Of a stretch of 64,000 bases of DNA, positions 1-9,300 are shown piece after piece. A model generated the notes under the pieces. That model did not search any database. It was not told the origin of the DNA and worked only from the letters and a program-made list of their open reading frames with translations. Made by a program: the position numbers and the translations under genes. The first letter of the stretch is position 1. Each line of letters begins with the position of its first letter. This DNA is from Gammaproteobacteria bacterium (lineage in GTDB: Bacteria > Pseudomonadota > Gammaproteobacteria > Ga0077536): positions 62,001 through 126,000 of the forward strand of contig JACPPA010000012.1 in NCBI GenBank assembly GCA_016191285.1. Reading direction: 5' to 3'.

Positions 1-1845
1 CTCAACGCGTTTTTAATCCGTGAAGATGTCCTGCCTCGCCTGACGCCGAACTATGTGCGAAATCCTTCAAGCAGTCTGCGGACTCGTGTCATCATCGAAA
101 CTGAAGAAGGAGCCCAAGAAGCGACCGGCGCGGATGTTTTTCAGACCCTCCAGCAACTGATGCGTCCAGGAACGGCGGCCGCGATGATGGGATCCCCATC
201 ATTCGGCGCCGCTAGCGGACCAGGGATGGGTGCTAATGGGGGATTCGTTGGTGCGGGCGCGATGGCGTCTGGTCACCCCGGGATTTCAGGGTTCGCGGCC
301 GGTGGTGGCAGCATCAACGGTGGCGGCTCTGGTGTTGTACAAGCCGGAGGGGGCGGCGCTGGCGGAGATGCCGGCGGCTTGGGGGCGAGCGGGATGCCAG
401 GCGTGATGATGGTGCCGGTCGCGACCACCGCGTTCGTTTCCAACCTCACGCAGTTGCAGCACGGTAACACCGCCGGTGTCGCGGCGTTCGCCAACCTCGA
501 TCCGAGCCTGCTCCAAACGGGCGCGGTCAATGTTTTGCGCACCTTGCGCCAATCCGGCGCCGCGGCGGAACTCAATCAAACCGATACCCTGACGCTGGAT
601 ATCGTGACACTGCTCTTTGATTACATCCTAGACGATCCGGCAATTCAGGACAGCGTTAAGGCGCTGATCGGGCGCTTACAGATCCCGATGTTAAAAGTAG
701 CGCTCCTCGATAAGGATCTTTTCTCGAAGAAAAATCATCCGGCGCGCCAGTTGCTGGATGGGCTGGCGGCATCCGCGGTGGGTTGGAGCGAACACAGCAC
801 TCACGGCGATGCGCTATTCGAGAAATTTCAATACATCGTCTACCGCGTCGTCGAAGAGTTTGATCGAGATCTCGGACTCTTCACGCAACTGCTCGACGAA
901 CTGAATGCGTTTCTTGCGGAAGATCGCACTACATGCGAAAAGCAAGCCGAATTATCGACCAACTCGTTGCGCACCAAAGAGCGCATCGTCCTCGCGAAAT
1001 TAGCCGTCGACGAAGTGGTAAAAGGCCACTTTGAAGGCGCCGAGGTCCGCGAATTCATCAAGCAATTTATCCGCGATTACTGGCGGCAGCAGCTAATCGT
1101 GACGTACATCGAAGCCGGTCCGCAAAGCGACCTGTGGCGCGATCAATTGAATGTGATCGACGAATTGGTGTGGTCGGTGCAACCCAAGACCGGCGCCGAT
1201 GACCGGCGCGAGCTGACCAATCGTCTGCCCAAATTGCTGAAAACGCTGAAGACGGGCATGCGGGAACTCAACATGGAGCCAGCCGTGTGCTCCAAATTCC
1301 TGACGATGTTGGCGAGCGTGCACGTGGTTTCCGTGAAACAGGTCGAAGAAGCCACGCTCGCCGAGCGCAAGATCACGCAAATTGCGGCTGCCGAAGCTGA
1401 AACGAAGGCCGTCGTCCAGAGCGAAGAGGAATTCGTCAAAAAAGCCCTCGAGCGTCTATTCGCGCGCAAGAGCGTCGACGCGTCCGAACTTGATTTTGAT
1501 CTCTCGGCGCTCGAAGCTGAAGTCGCGGCCGAGCCGGTCGAAGAAATTCCCGCCCCCGATGATGAGTTCATGGAAAAGGTCATGGAACTCGATTTGGGTG
1601 ACTGGTTGGAATTTTCGCTGCCAGATGCAACCACGCTGCGCGCACGGTTTACCTGGATCAGCGAAGCCACGGGGCGCTACCTGTTTACCGATCGTCAGGG
1701 GCGCAAGGCCTTTGACCTCACGATGAATGGTCTGATAGACCAGTTTCGCGTCAACACGGTTAAGCGCGTGCGGTCCCAGCCCGATCCGCTGTTTGAGCGT
1801 GCGCTGGGCGAGTTGATGGAGCGCTTGGAGAAGCAGGTCGCGTAG
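1..1845 (+). CDS. DUF1631 family protein, C-terminal part (gene begins before the window)
   Basis: The reading frame is open from the first base, so the GTG at 55 is not the true start. About 614 residues are visible. A glycine- and methionine-rich low-complexity stretch (roughly residues 60-135) precedes a helical region containing FDYILDD and KALIGRLQIPMLKVALLDK, which are hallmark strings of DUF1631, a proteobacterial family of about 750 residues. The C-terminal 90 residues (GDWLEFSLPD, then GRYLFTDRQG) match the usual end of that family. Molecular function is not established; some databases mislabel it thymidine phosphorylase. No transmembrane segment is visible, so it is probably cytoplasmic. 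The next gene is 509 bases away, suggesting this is the last gene of its transcript. Confidence 0.85.
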   Translation, partial: LNAFLIREDVLPRLTPNYVRNPSSSLRTRVIIETEEGAQEATGADVFQTLQQLMRPGTAAAMMGSPSFGAASGPGMGANGGFVGAGAMASGHPGISGFAAGGGSINGGGSGVVQAGGGGAGGDAGGLGASGMPGVMMVPVATTAFVSNLTQLQHGNTAGVAAFANLDPSLLQTGAVNVLRTLRQSGAAAELNQTDTLTLDIVTLLFDYILDDPAIQDSVKALIGRLQIPMLKVALLDKDLFSKKNHPARQLLDGLAASAVGWSEHSTHGDALFEKFQYIVYRVVEEFDRDLGLFTQLLDELNAFLAEDRTTCEKQAELSTNSLRTKERIVLAKLAVDEVVKGHFEGAEVREFIKQFIRDYWRQQLIVTYIEAGPQSDLWRDQLNVIDELVWSVQPKTGADDRRELTNRLPKLLKTLKTGMRELNMEPAVCSKFLTMLASVHVVSVKQVEEATLAERKITQIAAAEAETKAVVQSEEEFVKKALERLFARKSVDASELDFDLSALEAEVAAEPVEEIPAPDDEFMEKVMELDLGDWLEFSLPDATTLRARFTWISEATGRYLFTDRQGRKAFDLTMNGLIDQFRVNTVKRVRSQPDPLFERALGELMERLEKQVA

Positions 1846-2354
1846 GAACACGCCGACTCTCGGTTATCCGAGGTTTGAACGCTCTGGCCAGCTCACCGCG
1901 CTAATTGGGCTACACGTCGAGGCGCATCTACACCTATGCGCCTCCCTCTGGCTGCTAGATAGAAGCTTATGGCTGAATCTAAAAATCCTCTTCAGCTCAC
2001 CGGACTTGACCGGTTCACCCTACGGTGAACCTAATTTGGATGTGGCGGAACCAGCACTCGATATTCCGACCGAAGCATCGAAGCATCATTGTCATACGCA
2101 TGTAATCAGCAGGCGCTACTGTGCGGTGTAACACTAAGGCGTTCAAATCACCGTCATTTTTCGCATTTTTTAATTTTCGGTAATCGTCCACACTTTTCAG
2201 TTTACAGCGATTCACAATGATCGAGACTTGCGTCACACTCCGCCCAGGTCTGAATAAAGACTGTGAACGGAGTCCACGAAACCATCGCGGTTACCGATAC
2301 GAGACCCGGAGGGGTTGGCGAGGGAGGCCGGCGAGATAATGAAAGGATCAGGCT
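1846..2354. other. Intergenic region, 509 bases, no convincing gene
   Basis: Contains two small dyads: CTCGG/CCGAG at 1859-1872, just after the DUF1631 stop, and GGTTCACC-CTAC-GGTGAACC at 2012-2031. The stretch around 2060-2230 looks more AT-rich than its neighbours. The 73-codon minus-strand frame at 2015-2236 has no recognisable domain and no clear ribosome binding site. The last 100 bases probably hold the promoter of the secreted-protein gene at 2355, but no confident -35/-10 pair was identified. Confidence 0.5.
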
Positions 2355-3020
2355 ATGAATTCGACTAACAAAAGAAATCTTTTTCAGCGGACTGCAATCG
2401 CGAGCGCCTTTCTGGTTATAGGGGCCACTGCGCAGGCCGCGAACGTTACCTACTCGAATATCGCTGATGCGAATGGCGTCCCAGCGCTCTTTGACCCGGC
2501 GACTACAGCCCCAGACATCAGCAATGTCAATAAACTCGTACTTGGATTAGATAATTTTACCGTTAGTGCTGCTAACGGCGCCTTCAACCAAGTCTCAGAC
2601 ACACTATCGTTCAAGGTAACTGCACCGAGTGGTTTCAAAATCACGAAATTGACTTATACCGAAGGTGGAACTGGCGTTTCGACTGGCGCATTCGCAGGGT
2701 CTTCAGCCACCGTATCGCTGATCGCCAACGGTAAACCGGCATCACCGGGCTTCGCGGGGTTTTTGAACCTGAGCGGATCATGGGGTCCGGTCACCAAAGT
2801 CTACGATTTTACCGGCGCCGGGGGTGAATCGATCGTCGACTTCTCGGTTGTGAATACTCTCGGTGCGTTTGCTTTCACCGGTTCAACGGCGTCCATCACG
2901 AAAACATCTGCGTCGATAACCGCCGAAATCGCGGCTGTACCGCTACCGCCTGCCGCCTGGATGCTCGGTTCTGCGTTAGTTGGACTCGTGACCGTCGGTC
3001 GCCGCAAGCTGAGAGTCTAG
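2355..3020 (+). CDS. Secreted protein with C-terminal VPLPA/PEP-CTERM-type sorting signal
   Basis: A 221-residue exported protein. An N-terminal signal peptide (hydrophobic core FLVIGATAQAA, predicted cleavage after about residue 28) is followed by a Ser/Thr/Gly/Ala-rich beta-type domain with no cysteines. The C-terminus has the tripartite sorting signal VPLPPAAWMLGSALVGL followed by the basic tail GRRKLRV, which is the VPLPA variant of PEP-CTERM. By family knowledge such proteins are recognised by an exosortase in the inner membrane and passed to the cell surface or matrix. No exosortase is in this window. AAAGGA at 2342-2347 is a suitable ribosome binding site. The central domain is not recognised. 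Confidence 0.8.
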   Translation: MNSTNKRNLFQRTAIASAFLVIGATAQAANVTYSNIADANGVPALFDPATTAPDISNVNKLVLGLDNFTVSAANGAFNQVSDTLSFKVTAPSGFKITKLTYTEGGTGVSTGAFAGSSATVSLIANGKPASPGFAGFLNLSGSWGPVTKVYDFTGAGGESIVDFSVVNTLGAFAFTGSTASITKTSASITAEIAAVPLPPAAWMLGSALVGLVTVGRRKLRV

Positions 3021-3043
3021 TCTCGCTCGTCACCGCGTACGCG

Positions 3044-3067
3044 CAGTCGACGCGAAAGCGTCGACTG
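3044..3067 (+). repeat. Perfect 10-bp hairpin with GAAA tetraloop
   Basis: CAGTCGACGC-GAAA-GCGTCGACTG lies 24 bases after the stop of the secreted-protein gene. The stem is perfect and GNRA tetraloops stabilise RNA hairpins. No U-tract follows, so it is more likely a 3'-end stability element than a terminator. It sits directly before the terminator-like hairpin at 3079-3107. Confidence 0.6.
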
Positions 3068-3078
3068 AAATAATCCGA

Positions 3079-3115
3079 ATGCCGGGATTGCGAAAGCATC
3101 CCGGCATTTTTATTT
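3079..3115 (+). terminator. Rho-independent terminator of the PEP-CTERM-type gene
   Basis: The stem ATGCCGGGAT (3079-3088) pairs perfectly with ATCCCGGCAT (3098-3107) around a 9-base loop and runs into TTTTATTT. This is a textbook intrinsic terminator for the gene ending at 3020, and it isolates that gene from the Mla operon. Confidence 0.8.
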
Positions 3116-3504
3116 GGGGAGTCCCTGATGCTTCGTTTCGCAGAGGTTCGCCGCTTCGCAAATACCCCTTTCAAGATTCGTCGCTAATGCGACTCCCACG
3201 ATAGATTCGATCGTCTTTGCGAGCGCCCCACCCGCTCGCTTCGATCCTGGAGCTGCCAGGGGAAACGTGACTCGAAACCCCGTCATTGCCAAGCGCCGCA
3301 GGCGACATGGCAATCCAGGTGCGGCGCTGCGCCCTTCTTGTCCATTGGATTGCTTCGCGTTCGCAATAATGAGAAGGGGCACCCGCAACGATGGGCGGTG
3401 CCGCCTTCCCCAGTTCCCGGCCGTGCCATCCATCCGGCTAGCCTTCCTTGTCCCGTTCACCCTATAGTTCGAGCACATCCGAACTTAATGGCCGCCGGTT
3501 AACT
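3116..3504. other. Intergenic region with an ATTGC-type inverted repeat
   Basis: No credible gene. At about 3280-3380 a CCCCGTCATTGCCAAG arm with GGCAATCCAG faces TGGATTGCTTCGCG and GCAATAATGAG. This is a degraded copy of the common proteobacterial inverted repeat whose arms read TCATTGCGAGC and GGATTGCTTCGC. A second relic of the same kind is at 57715-57800. The promoter of the mla genes probably lies in the last 120 bases, but none was identified with confidence. Confidence 0.5.
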
Positions 3505-4332
3505 ATGGCGCACGCGACAACGCCCGCTGGTGAGACCGTGGTATGCGTGCGTGATCTGTCGGCGGGATACGGCGCAGAGTCGATCTTGCGCAACGTCTCG
3601 TTCGACGTGCGGGCGGGCGAGATCTTCGCTGTGATCGGGCGCAGCGGTTCTGGAAAATCCACGCTTTTGAAGCAGCTCGTAGGCCTACAGCGTGCGCTCT
3701 CTGGGTCAATCCAGATTCTCGATCTCGATCTTAATAACGCGTCGCGCGCTGCGTTAAAGCGTGCGCGGAAACGCATGGGAATAGCTTTCCAAGGCGGTGG
3801 ATTACTCAGTTCACTCAATGTGATCGACAATATCGAATTGCCGCTTCGACAACACACCAAACTCGAACGCACGACCATCCGGATCGTGAGCCATCTGAAA
3901 CTCGAGCTACTCAATCTTTCCGGCATCGACCATATGATGCCAGCGCAGTTATCCGGCGGGATGCTGAAACGCGTAAGCCTTGCGCGTGCAGTGGTGATGG
4001 ACCCCGAACTTCTGTTACTCGACGAACCGTCGAGCGGCCTTGATCCGGCCAATGCAGCCGAACTCGATCTACTTTTACTGCGCCTCCGCAGCACGCTAAA
4101 TCTGACGATTATCTATATCACGCATGCGGTCGAAAGCGCGCTTCGAGTCGCCGATAAAATCCTCGTTCTGCATGACGGCGAAGTGCTCGCGGGCGGCACC
4201 CCCGACGAAATTCGGAATCATTCGAGTCAGGAGGTGCAGTCTCTCTTAGGGCGTACGACCGCCGCCGGCACGCACTCACCGGCTGAGTACCTCGCGCGTT
4301 TAACGGTTGGCGCCGGCGCCAACGAACCATGA
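3505..4332 (+). CDS. mlaF: Phospholipid ABC transporter ATP-binding protein MlaF
   Basis: A 275-residue ABC ATPase. It shows Walker A GRSGSGKST (residues 45-53), the signature segment LSGGM, Walker B LLLLDEPSSGLDP and the switch histidine in ITHAVE. The sequence around GKSTLLKQLVGLQ fits the Mla/Ttg2 lineage, and the following genes encode an MlaE permease and an MCE protein. Together these would drive phospholipid movement between inner and outer membranes. The ATG at 3505 is chosen over the TTG at 3448 because homologues start close to the first beta strand and the upstream extension has no family character. It overlaps mlaE by four bases (ATGA). Confidence 0.88.
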   Translation: MAHATTPAGETVVCVRDLSAGYGAESILRNVSFDVRAGEIFAVIGRSGSGKSTLLKQLVGLQRALSGSIQILDLDLNNASRAALKRARKRMGIAFQGGGLLSSLNVIDNIELPLRQHTKLERTTIRIVSHLKLELLNLSGIDHMMPAQLSGGMLKRVSLARAVVMDPELLLLDEPSSGLDPANAAELDLLLLRLRSTLNLTIIYITHAVESALRVADKILVLHDGEVLAGGTPDEIRNHSSQEVQSLLGRTTAAGTHSPAEYLARLTVGAGANEP

Positions 4333-5114
4333 GCACGGCGCCACGAACTGTGGGCTGGCGCAGGCTTTCGTTCATCGCGCTATTTCGCGACCTCGGTCGC
4401 TACGGCTATTTCTTGTTTGCAACGTTGACGGCAATCGGCCGCTCGCCTGGGCAATTCCGCCGGTGGTTGCACCAAGTCTATTTCGTTGGCGCGGGCTCGA
4501 CCGGTGTGATTGCCGCCGCCGGGGCGTTTGTCGGAATGGTCGTTGCTGTCCAATTTCACGATTCATTGGCGCGCCTTGGCGCTAGCGGATTATTGGGGAC
4601 CGCCGTCGGCCTCGCCTTGATTCGTGAACTCGGGCCGCTCTTGACCGCACTGATCGTGATCGGCCGCGCTGGGTCAGCCAGTTGCGCTGAAATTGCCGTC
4701 ATGCGCACCGATCACCAGTTAGATGCCCTCGAAGGTATGGCGATCGACCCCTTCGGGTTTTTACATGTTCCGCGCTTTTGGGCATTTGTTTGCGCGCTGC
4801 CGCTGTTGACGGCGATTTTCATTGTTTTTGGCATTGCCGGCAGCACCTTGGTCGCGCGCGCCAGTTTCGATATCAATATCAATGCTTATCTCGACGCGAT
4901 GGCGGATGGGGTGATCAATCACGACACCGTTCACGGAATATTTAAGGCAGCTCTGTTTGGCGTACTGATGGCGTGGATCTGTCTGGCCAAGGGGTTTCTA
5001 AGTCAAGGCTTGAGCGGCGCGGCGGGTATCAGCCGTACCACCACCGAAGCGGTGGTGGTAGCATCGCTGGCAATCTTATTTTTTGATTACGTGCTAAGTG
5101 CAGTGTTGCTATGA
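4329..5114 (+). CDS. mlaE: Phospholipid ABC transporter permease MlaE
   Basis: A 261-residue integral membrane protein with five or six hydrophobic segments. It carries the conserved permease signatures ELGPLLTALIVIGRAG and AEIAVMRTDHQLDALEGMAIDP, which are diagnostic of the MlaE/TrnD family. It is the inner-membrane channel subunit bound by MlaF. The start overlaps the mlaF stop by four bases, implying translational coupling. The gene is followed by mlaD after about 25 bases. Confidence 0.92.
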   Translation: MSTAPRTVGWRRLSFIALFRDLGRYGYFLFATLTAIGRSPGQFRRWLHQVYFVGAGSTGVIAAAGAFVGMVVAVQFHDSLARLGASGLLGTAVGLALIRELGPLLTALIVIGRAGSASCAEIAVMRTDHQLDALEGMAIDPFGFLHVPRFWAFVCALPLLTAIFIVFGIAGSTLVARASFDININAYLDAMADGVINHDTVHGIFKAALFGVLMAWICLAKGFLSQGLSGAAGISRTTTEAVVVASLAILFFDYVLSAVLL

Positions 5115-5139
5115 CTGTGTCCTATCCGACGTCAACGCC

Positions 5140-5598
5140 ATGAACCCGAGTTCGTCAATTGAAATTAGCGTCGGTGTGTTTATCGCGCTTGGACTGCTGT
5201 GTCTGGCCTATCTCGCGCTCAATTTGGGCGAGGTGGATTTAGCGGACGATCAAAGCGTGCCGCTAAGCGCGCGGTTCACGTCAAGCTCCGGCTTACGCGA
5301 AGGCGCGCACGTGGAAGTTGGGGGCGTGCGGGTTGGGTCCGTAAGAAAAATAAGCCTCGACCCGAAAACCTACGAGGCTCGGGTTGAGATGCGAATTCCG
5401 CGCGCCGTGCGGCTGCAGATGGATTCCATCGCTTCGATCAGAACGTCTGGCATCGTCGGTGACAAATTCGTGAAGATCGCACCGGGCGGCGCGACCGAAT
5501 TCATCGCGCCCGGTGGCGAAGTGCTAGAAACCGAGGCCTCGATTAATCTCGAGGAACTGCTCAGCAAATATATCTTTAGTACCGACTCTCACCACTAA
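5140..5598 (+). CDS. mlaD: MCE-domain lipid-binding protein MlaD
   Basis: A 152-residue protein with one N-terminal transmembrane helix (about residues 9-28) and a single MCE domain: LSARFTSSSGLREGAHVEVGG, then VGSVRKISLD and GIVGDKFVKI. MlaD forms a hexameric periplasmic ring on the MlaE permease through which lipids pass. The ATG at 5140 places the helix correctly; the alternative start at 5098 adds 14 residues that overlap mlaE. mlaC and mlaB usually follow on the same strand. Here mlaC is on the opposite strand and no mlaB is seen. Confidence 0.88.
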   Translation: MNPSSSIEISVGVFIALGLLCLAYLALNLGEVDLADDQSVPLSARFTSSSGLREGAHVEVGGVRVGSVRKISLDPKTYEARVEMRIPRAVRLQMDSIASIRTSGIVGDKFVKIAPGGATEFIAPGGEVLETEASINLEELLSKYIFSTDSHH

Positions 5599-5626
5599 CC
5601 TTGTGTGGCCTACATCGAGAACCCCA

Positions 5627-5652
5627 TTCGCGGCTAAAGCCGCTTCCACAAT
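5627..5652. repeat. Single REP-like unit (TTTAGC variant)
   Basis: TTCGCGGCTAAAGCCGCTTCCACAAT lies between the convergent ends of mlaD and mlaC. It is one arm of the GTGGGAGCGGCTTTAGCCGCGAA repeat found throughout the window, with one change (CTTCC for CTCCC). Confidence 0.7.
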
Positions 5653-5663
5653 AGCAGTGTCGT

Positions 5664-6329
5664 TCATGGTTTCGGACGCACGTCGGCGTGGGTCGCCTGG
5701 TACTTCGAAATGCGTCCTTCGAGATCGCGCAACAACCCATCCATGCCTTCCGATTTAACGATGGCGTCAAAGGTGTTGCGATAGTTATTGACCAAGCTCA
5801 CGCCTTCGATGACCACGTCATACGCAAACCATTCGCTGTCATTGTTTTTAAGCTTGTAGATCACCGGCACGCGGGTTTTATCGGTGACGATAAAGGTTTC
5901 GACCGTGGCACGCGTACCGTGAATGGTTTCCTTGCCGTAGTCGACTCGCTGATTGGTGTACGCTTGAATCTTGGTGCGATAGGTATCTTCCAGATATTGC
6001 GAAAAATATTCGACAAAGCGACGCTTCTCAGCCTTGCTCGCGGTCTGCCAGTTGGTGGCAAGTATACTTTGCGACATGCTTTGAAAATCGAAACGATCGT
6101 CGATGATCGTGCCGATGCGCTCCCACTCCTCCTCGCGATTGATGTTTTTGCCATGCAGGATGGTGATGATTTTGTCGATCGTGTCTTGCACGCGCGCGGT
6201 GGGTGTGCTTGGGGTAGCAGCCTGAACGGCGACCCACCATAACGCCACCATCCCAACGAGAAAACGTCCGTGCTTGTGTGTTAGGCCGGAAATCATTGAT
6301 GAAACTCCTGCGTGCAATGGTGCGCTCAC
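5664..6329 (-). CDS. mlaC: Periplasmic phospholipid-binding protein MlaC (Ttg2D)
   Basis: A 221-residue exported protein. A hydrophobic signal segment (LVGMVALWWVAVQAATP) is followed by the MlaC fold: VQDTIDKIITILHG, then DRFDFQSMSQSILATNW, FSQYLEDTYRTKIQAY and the C-terminal GVSLVNNYRNTFDAIV. MlaC ferries phospholipid between MlaD and the outer-membrane MlaA. The start overlaps the ileS stop by four bases, so it is read in the ileS transcript and points toward mlaD. This split is unusual, since mlaC normally follows mlaD. A shorter start at the internal Met (residue 12) is also plausible and would give a more compact signal peptide. Confidence 0.88.
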   Translation of the reverse strand: MSAPLHAGVSSMISGLTHKHGRFLVGMVALWWVAVQAATPSTPTARVQDTIDKIITILHGKNINREEEWERIGTIIDDRFDFQSMSQSILATNWQTASKAEKRRFVEYFSQYLEDTYRTKIQAYTNQRVDYGKETIHGTRATVETFIVTDKTRVPVIYKLKNNDSEWFAYDVVIEGVSLVNNYRNTFDAIVKSEGMDGLLRDLEGRISKYQATHADVRPKP

Positions 6330-9300
6330 GGTGTTCCCACGTCCACGGCGACGCCGATGGTAAGCTTGCTATCACCAACCTCAAACGTCTCGGTGACAGC
6401 GCCAGTGGGCGTCATCGCGAATTTGAGATCACTGGCTAGTACTTCAGCGACAACGTAATCTCGATGACTGGCGATGGCGGCAATCATCGCATGATCCGCG
6501 GCAATTTCGAGCACAATGCGATCGGTTAACGCGAGGTCCATGGACTTCCGCATCTGCTGTACCCGGTTGACGACTTCACGCGCAAAACCCTGTTGGCGCA
6601 GTTCGGGGGTGATTGCGGTATCGAGCGCCACCGTCACGGCGCCGTCTTGGGCCACCAGCCAGCCGCCGACTTCCTCGCTGGTGACCTCCACATCTTCTTG
6701 CGTGAGTTCGATGGTTTCGCTGTCGAGCGTTAAGTTGAGTCGACCGGTGGTCAGTAATTCGTTCAACGTTTGCGCACTCAACTCCGCGAGCTGTGCCGCG
6801 ACGGCTTTCATTTTTTTGCCTAGGCGTTTCCCCAGGCGCTGAAAATTCGCTCTGACGGAACGCCGCACGACGGTGCTCGCATCGGTGATGTACTCAATAT
6901 CGCGTACATTGAGTTCGTCCAAAATAATCAGACGCACCGCCTCGACGAGTTCTCGTTGCACGCCTCCAAACCCTTCTACGAGCAAGATCCGTGACAGTGG
7001 TTGGCGCACGTTGATACGGCTTCTATTGCGCAATAGCAGCACGGCCGAGACGATGGTGCGCGCTACTGCCATTCGTTCCTCAAGCACGCGGTCGGTCGCC
7101 ACCGCTTCCTGCTGCGGAAAATCGGCCATATGCACTGACGGAACTGCTTCCTTTCCGGTAGTTTCATTCAAGGCGCGGTACAGCCAATCGCTGAAAAACG
7201 GTGCCAGCGGACTCATTAGCTTGGCGGTGGTAACGAGGCATTCATACGTTGTTTGATACGCGCACAGCTTGTCGTGCACGGTAACGTCGCCACCGGCCTT
7301 CTTCGCCGCCCAGAAGCGTGGTCGCGAGCGCCGGATATACCAATTCGATAGATCATCGACGAAAGCTTCGACAGTGCGCGCCGCATGCGTCGCATCGTAG
7401 GCTTCGTACGCGCGATCAGTTACCTCAATAGTCGAATTGAGGCGGCTCATGATCCAACGATCGAGCTCTAACCGCTCGGTCACTGGGATCCGTCGTTCCG
7501 CGTAACTAAACCCATCGATATTCGCGTAGCTCGCTAAAAATCGATACGAATTCTCGAGCGTGCTAAAAAATTTATTGCGCGTCTCGGTGAGGCCTTTAAG
7601 CGCGAACTTCATGTTGTCCCATGGCGGTGAATTGCTCATCAGATACCACCGCACCACGTCGGCGCCGTATTCGGCGACCGTGGTAAACGGATCGATCGTG
7701 TTGCCTTTCGACTTGGACATCTTCTCGCCCTTCTCGTCGAGAATGAGTCCGTTGACCACCACATTCTTAAACGCGACGCTGTCCATGGCGAGCGTCGCGA
7801 TGGCATGCAGGGTATAAAACCAACCGCGCGTTTGATCGATCCCTTCGCAGATAAAATCGGCCGGAAAATTGCGTTCAAAGGCCGCTTGGTTTTCGAACGG
7901 ATAATGCCATTGCGCAAACGGCATGGCGCCCGAATCGAACCACACATCGAGGACATCAGGCACGCGGCGCATGGTGCCGCCATCTGGCGCGGGCCAGCTA
8001 AGATCGTCGACAAACGGTCGATGAAGATCGAGTGCATCGTCGCTGGGCAGGAACGCCCCGCATTTGGCGCGCAGTTCGGCAATCGAGCCAATCACTTCGA
8101 AGTACTCCGAACCGGCCTGGTCGGACATCCAGATCGGCAACGGCGTTCCCCAGTAACGCTTGCGGCTGAGGGCCCAGTCGACGTTGTTCTCGAGCCAATT
8201 GCCAAACCGCCCGTCGCGAATCGCGGGTGGATGCCAATGGACGGTTTGATTGAGCGCTACCAGGCGCTCTTTCACCGCAGTGGTGCGGATAAACCAACTT
8301 TCGACCGGATAGCTCATCAGCGGCGTGCCCTTACGCCAATCGTGCGGATAGTTGTGCAAGTACGAGTCTTGGCGATAGAGCAGGCCGCGCGCCGTGAGAT
8401 CACGATTGATCACGCGGTTCGCGTCCTTAAACCACAGCCCGGGCACGAGCGGCGCATAGTCCAAAAATTTACCGTCCGGCCCGATAGGATTAACCAGCGG
8501 CAATCCTTCGCGCATGCCCACCTCGTAATCTTCGGCACCGAAGGCCGGTGCGATATGGACGATGCCCGTACCGTCCGCGACCGTCACATAGTCCGCCGCC
8601 ACTACGCGCCACGGCGCGCCGTCTTGAGGGGTGTTCACGACTTCGTACAGTGGGGAGTAACGCATTCCGACGAGATCGCGACCAGTAAAATGCGCGATAA
8701 CGTCGTATTCGCAGCGCAGCGCTTCGAGCCGCGCTTCCGCGAGGATCAGGTGCTCGGTTTGCTGTTCTGTGTTCTTAACCGCGACTTTGACGTAAGCAAC
8801 GGCGGGGCCCACGGCCAGGGCGACATTCGAAATCAAGGTCCACGGTGTGGTGGTCCAGGCCAGCAAACTGATGTTCGCGTCAGCGCTGAGTTTGAATCGA
8901 ACATAGGCACTGGGGTCGGTAATTTCTTTGTAGCCTAAGCTCACCTCGTGCGACGAGAGCACGGTGCCGGTGCCCGGGCTATACCAGGCAATTTTGTATC
9001 CCTTGTAGAGCAGTCCACGGTCATATATGCGCTTGATCAGCCACCACACCGATTCAATGTAAGGCGTGTGATAGGTCACATACGGGTTATCGAGATCGAC
9101 CCAATACCCCATCTTGCGCGTGAGGTCGTTCCAATCCGCGGTGTAGCGGTTAACGCTGGCGCGGCACGCCTGATTAAACTCGGCAATCCCGTATTTCTCG
9201 ATATCCGCGCGCGATTCGAACCCGAGCGCCTTTTCGACTTCGATTTCGACTGGCAGCCCGTGCGTGTCCCAGCCGCCTTTGCGCTCGACGTGATAGCCTT

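Noticed and set aside
2015-2236. 73-codon minus-strand frame in an intergenic region
   Set aside because: No domain, no clear ribosome binding site, and unusual codon use; treated as noise.
7805-8938. 377-codon plus-strand frame antisense to ileS
   Set aside because: It is a shadow of the ileS gene with no domain and no own start signals; codon use follows the opposite strand.
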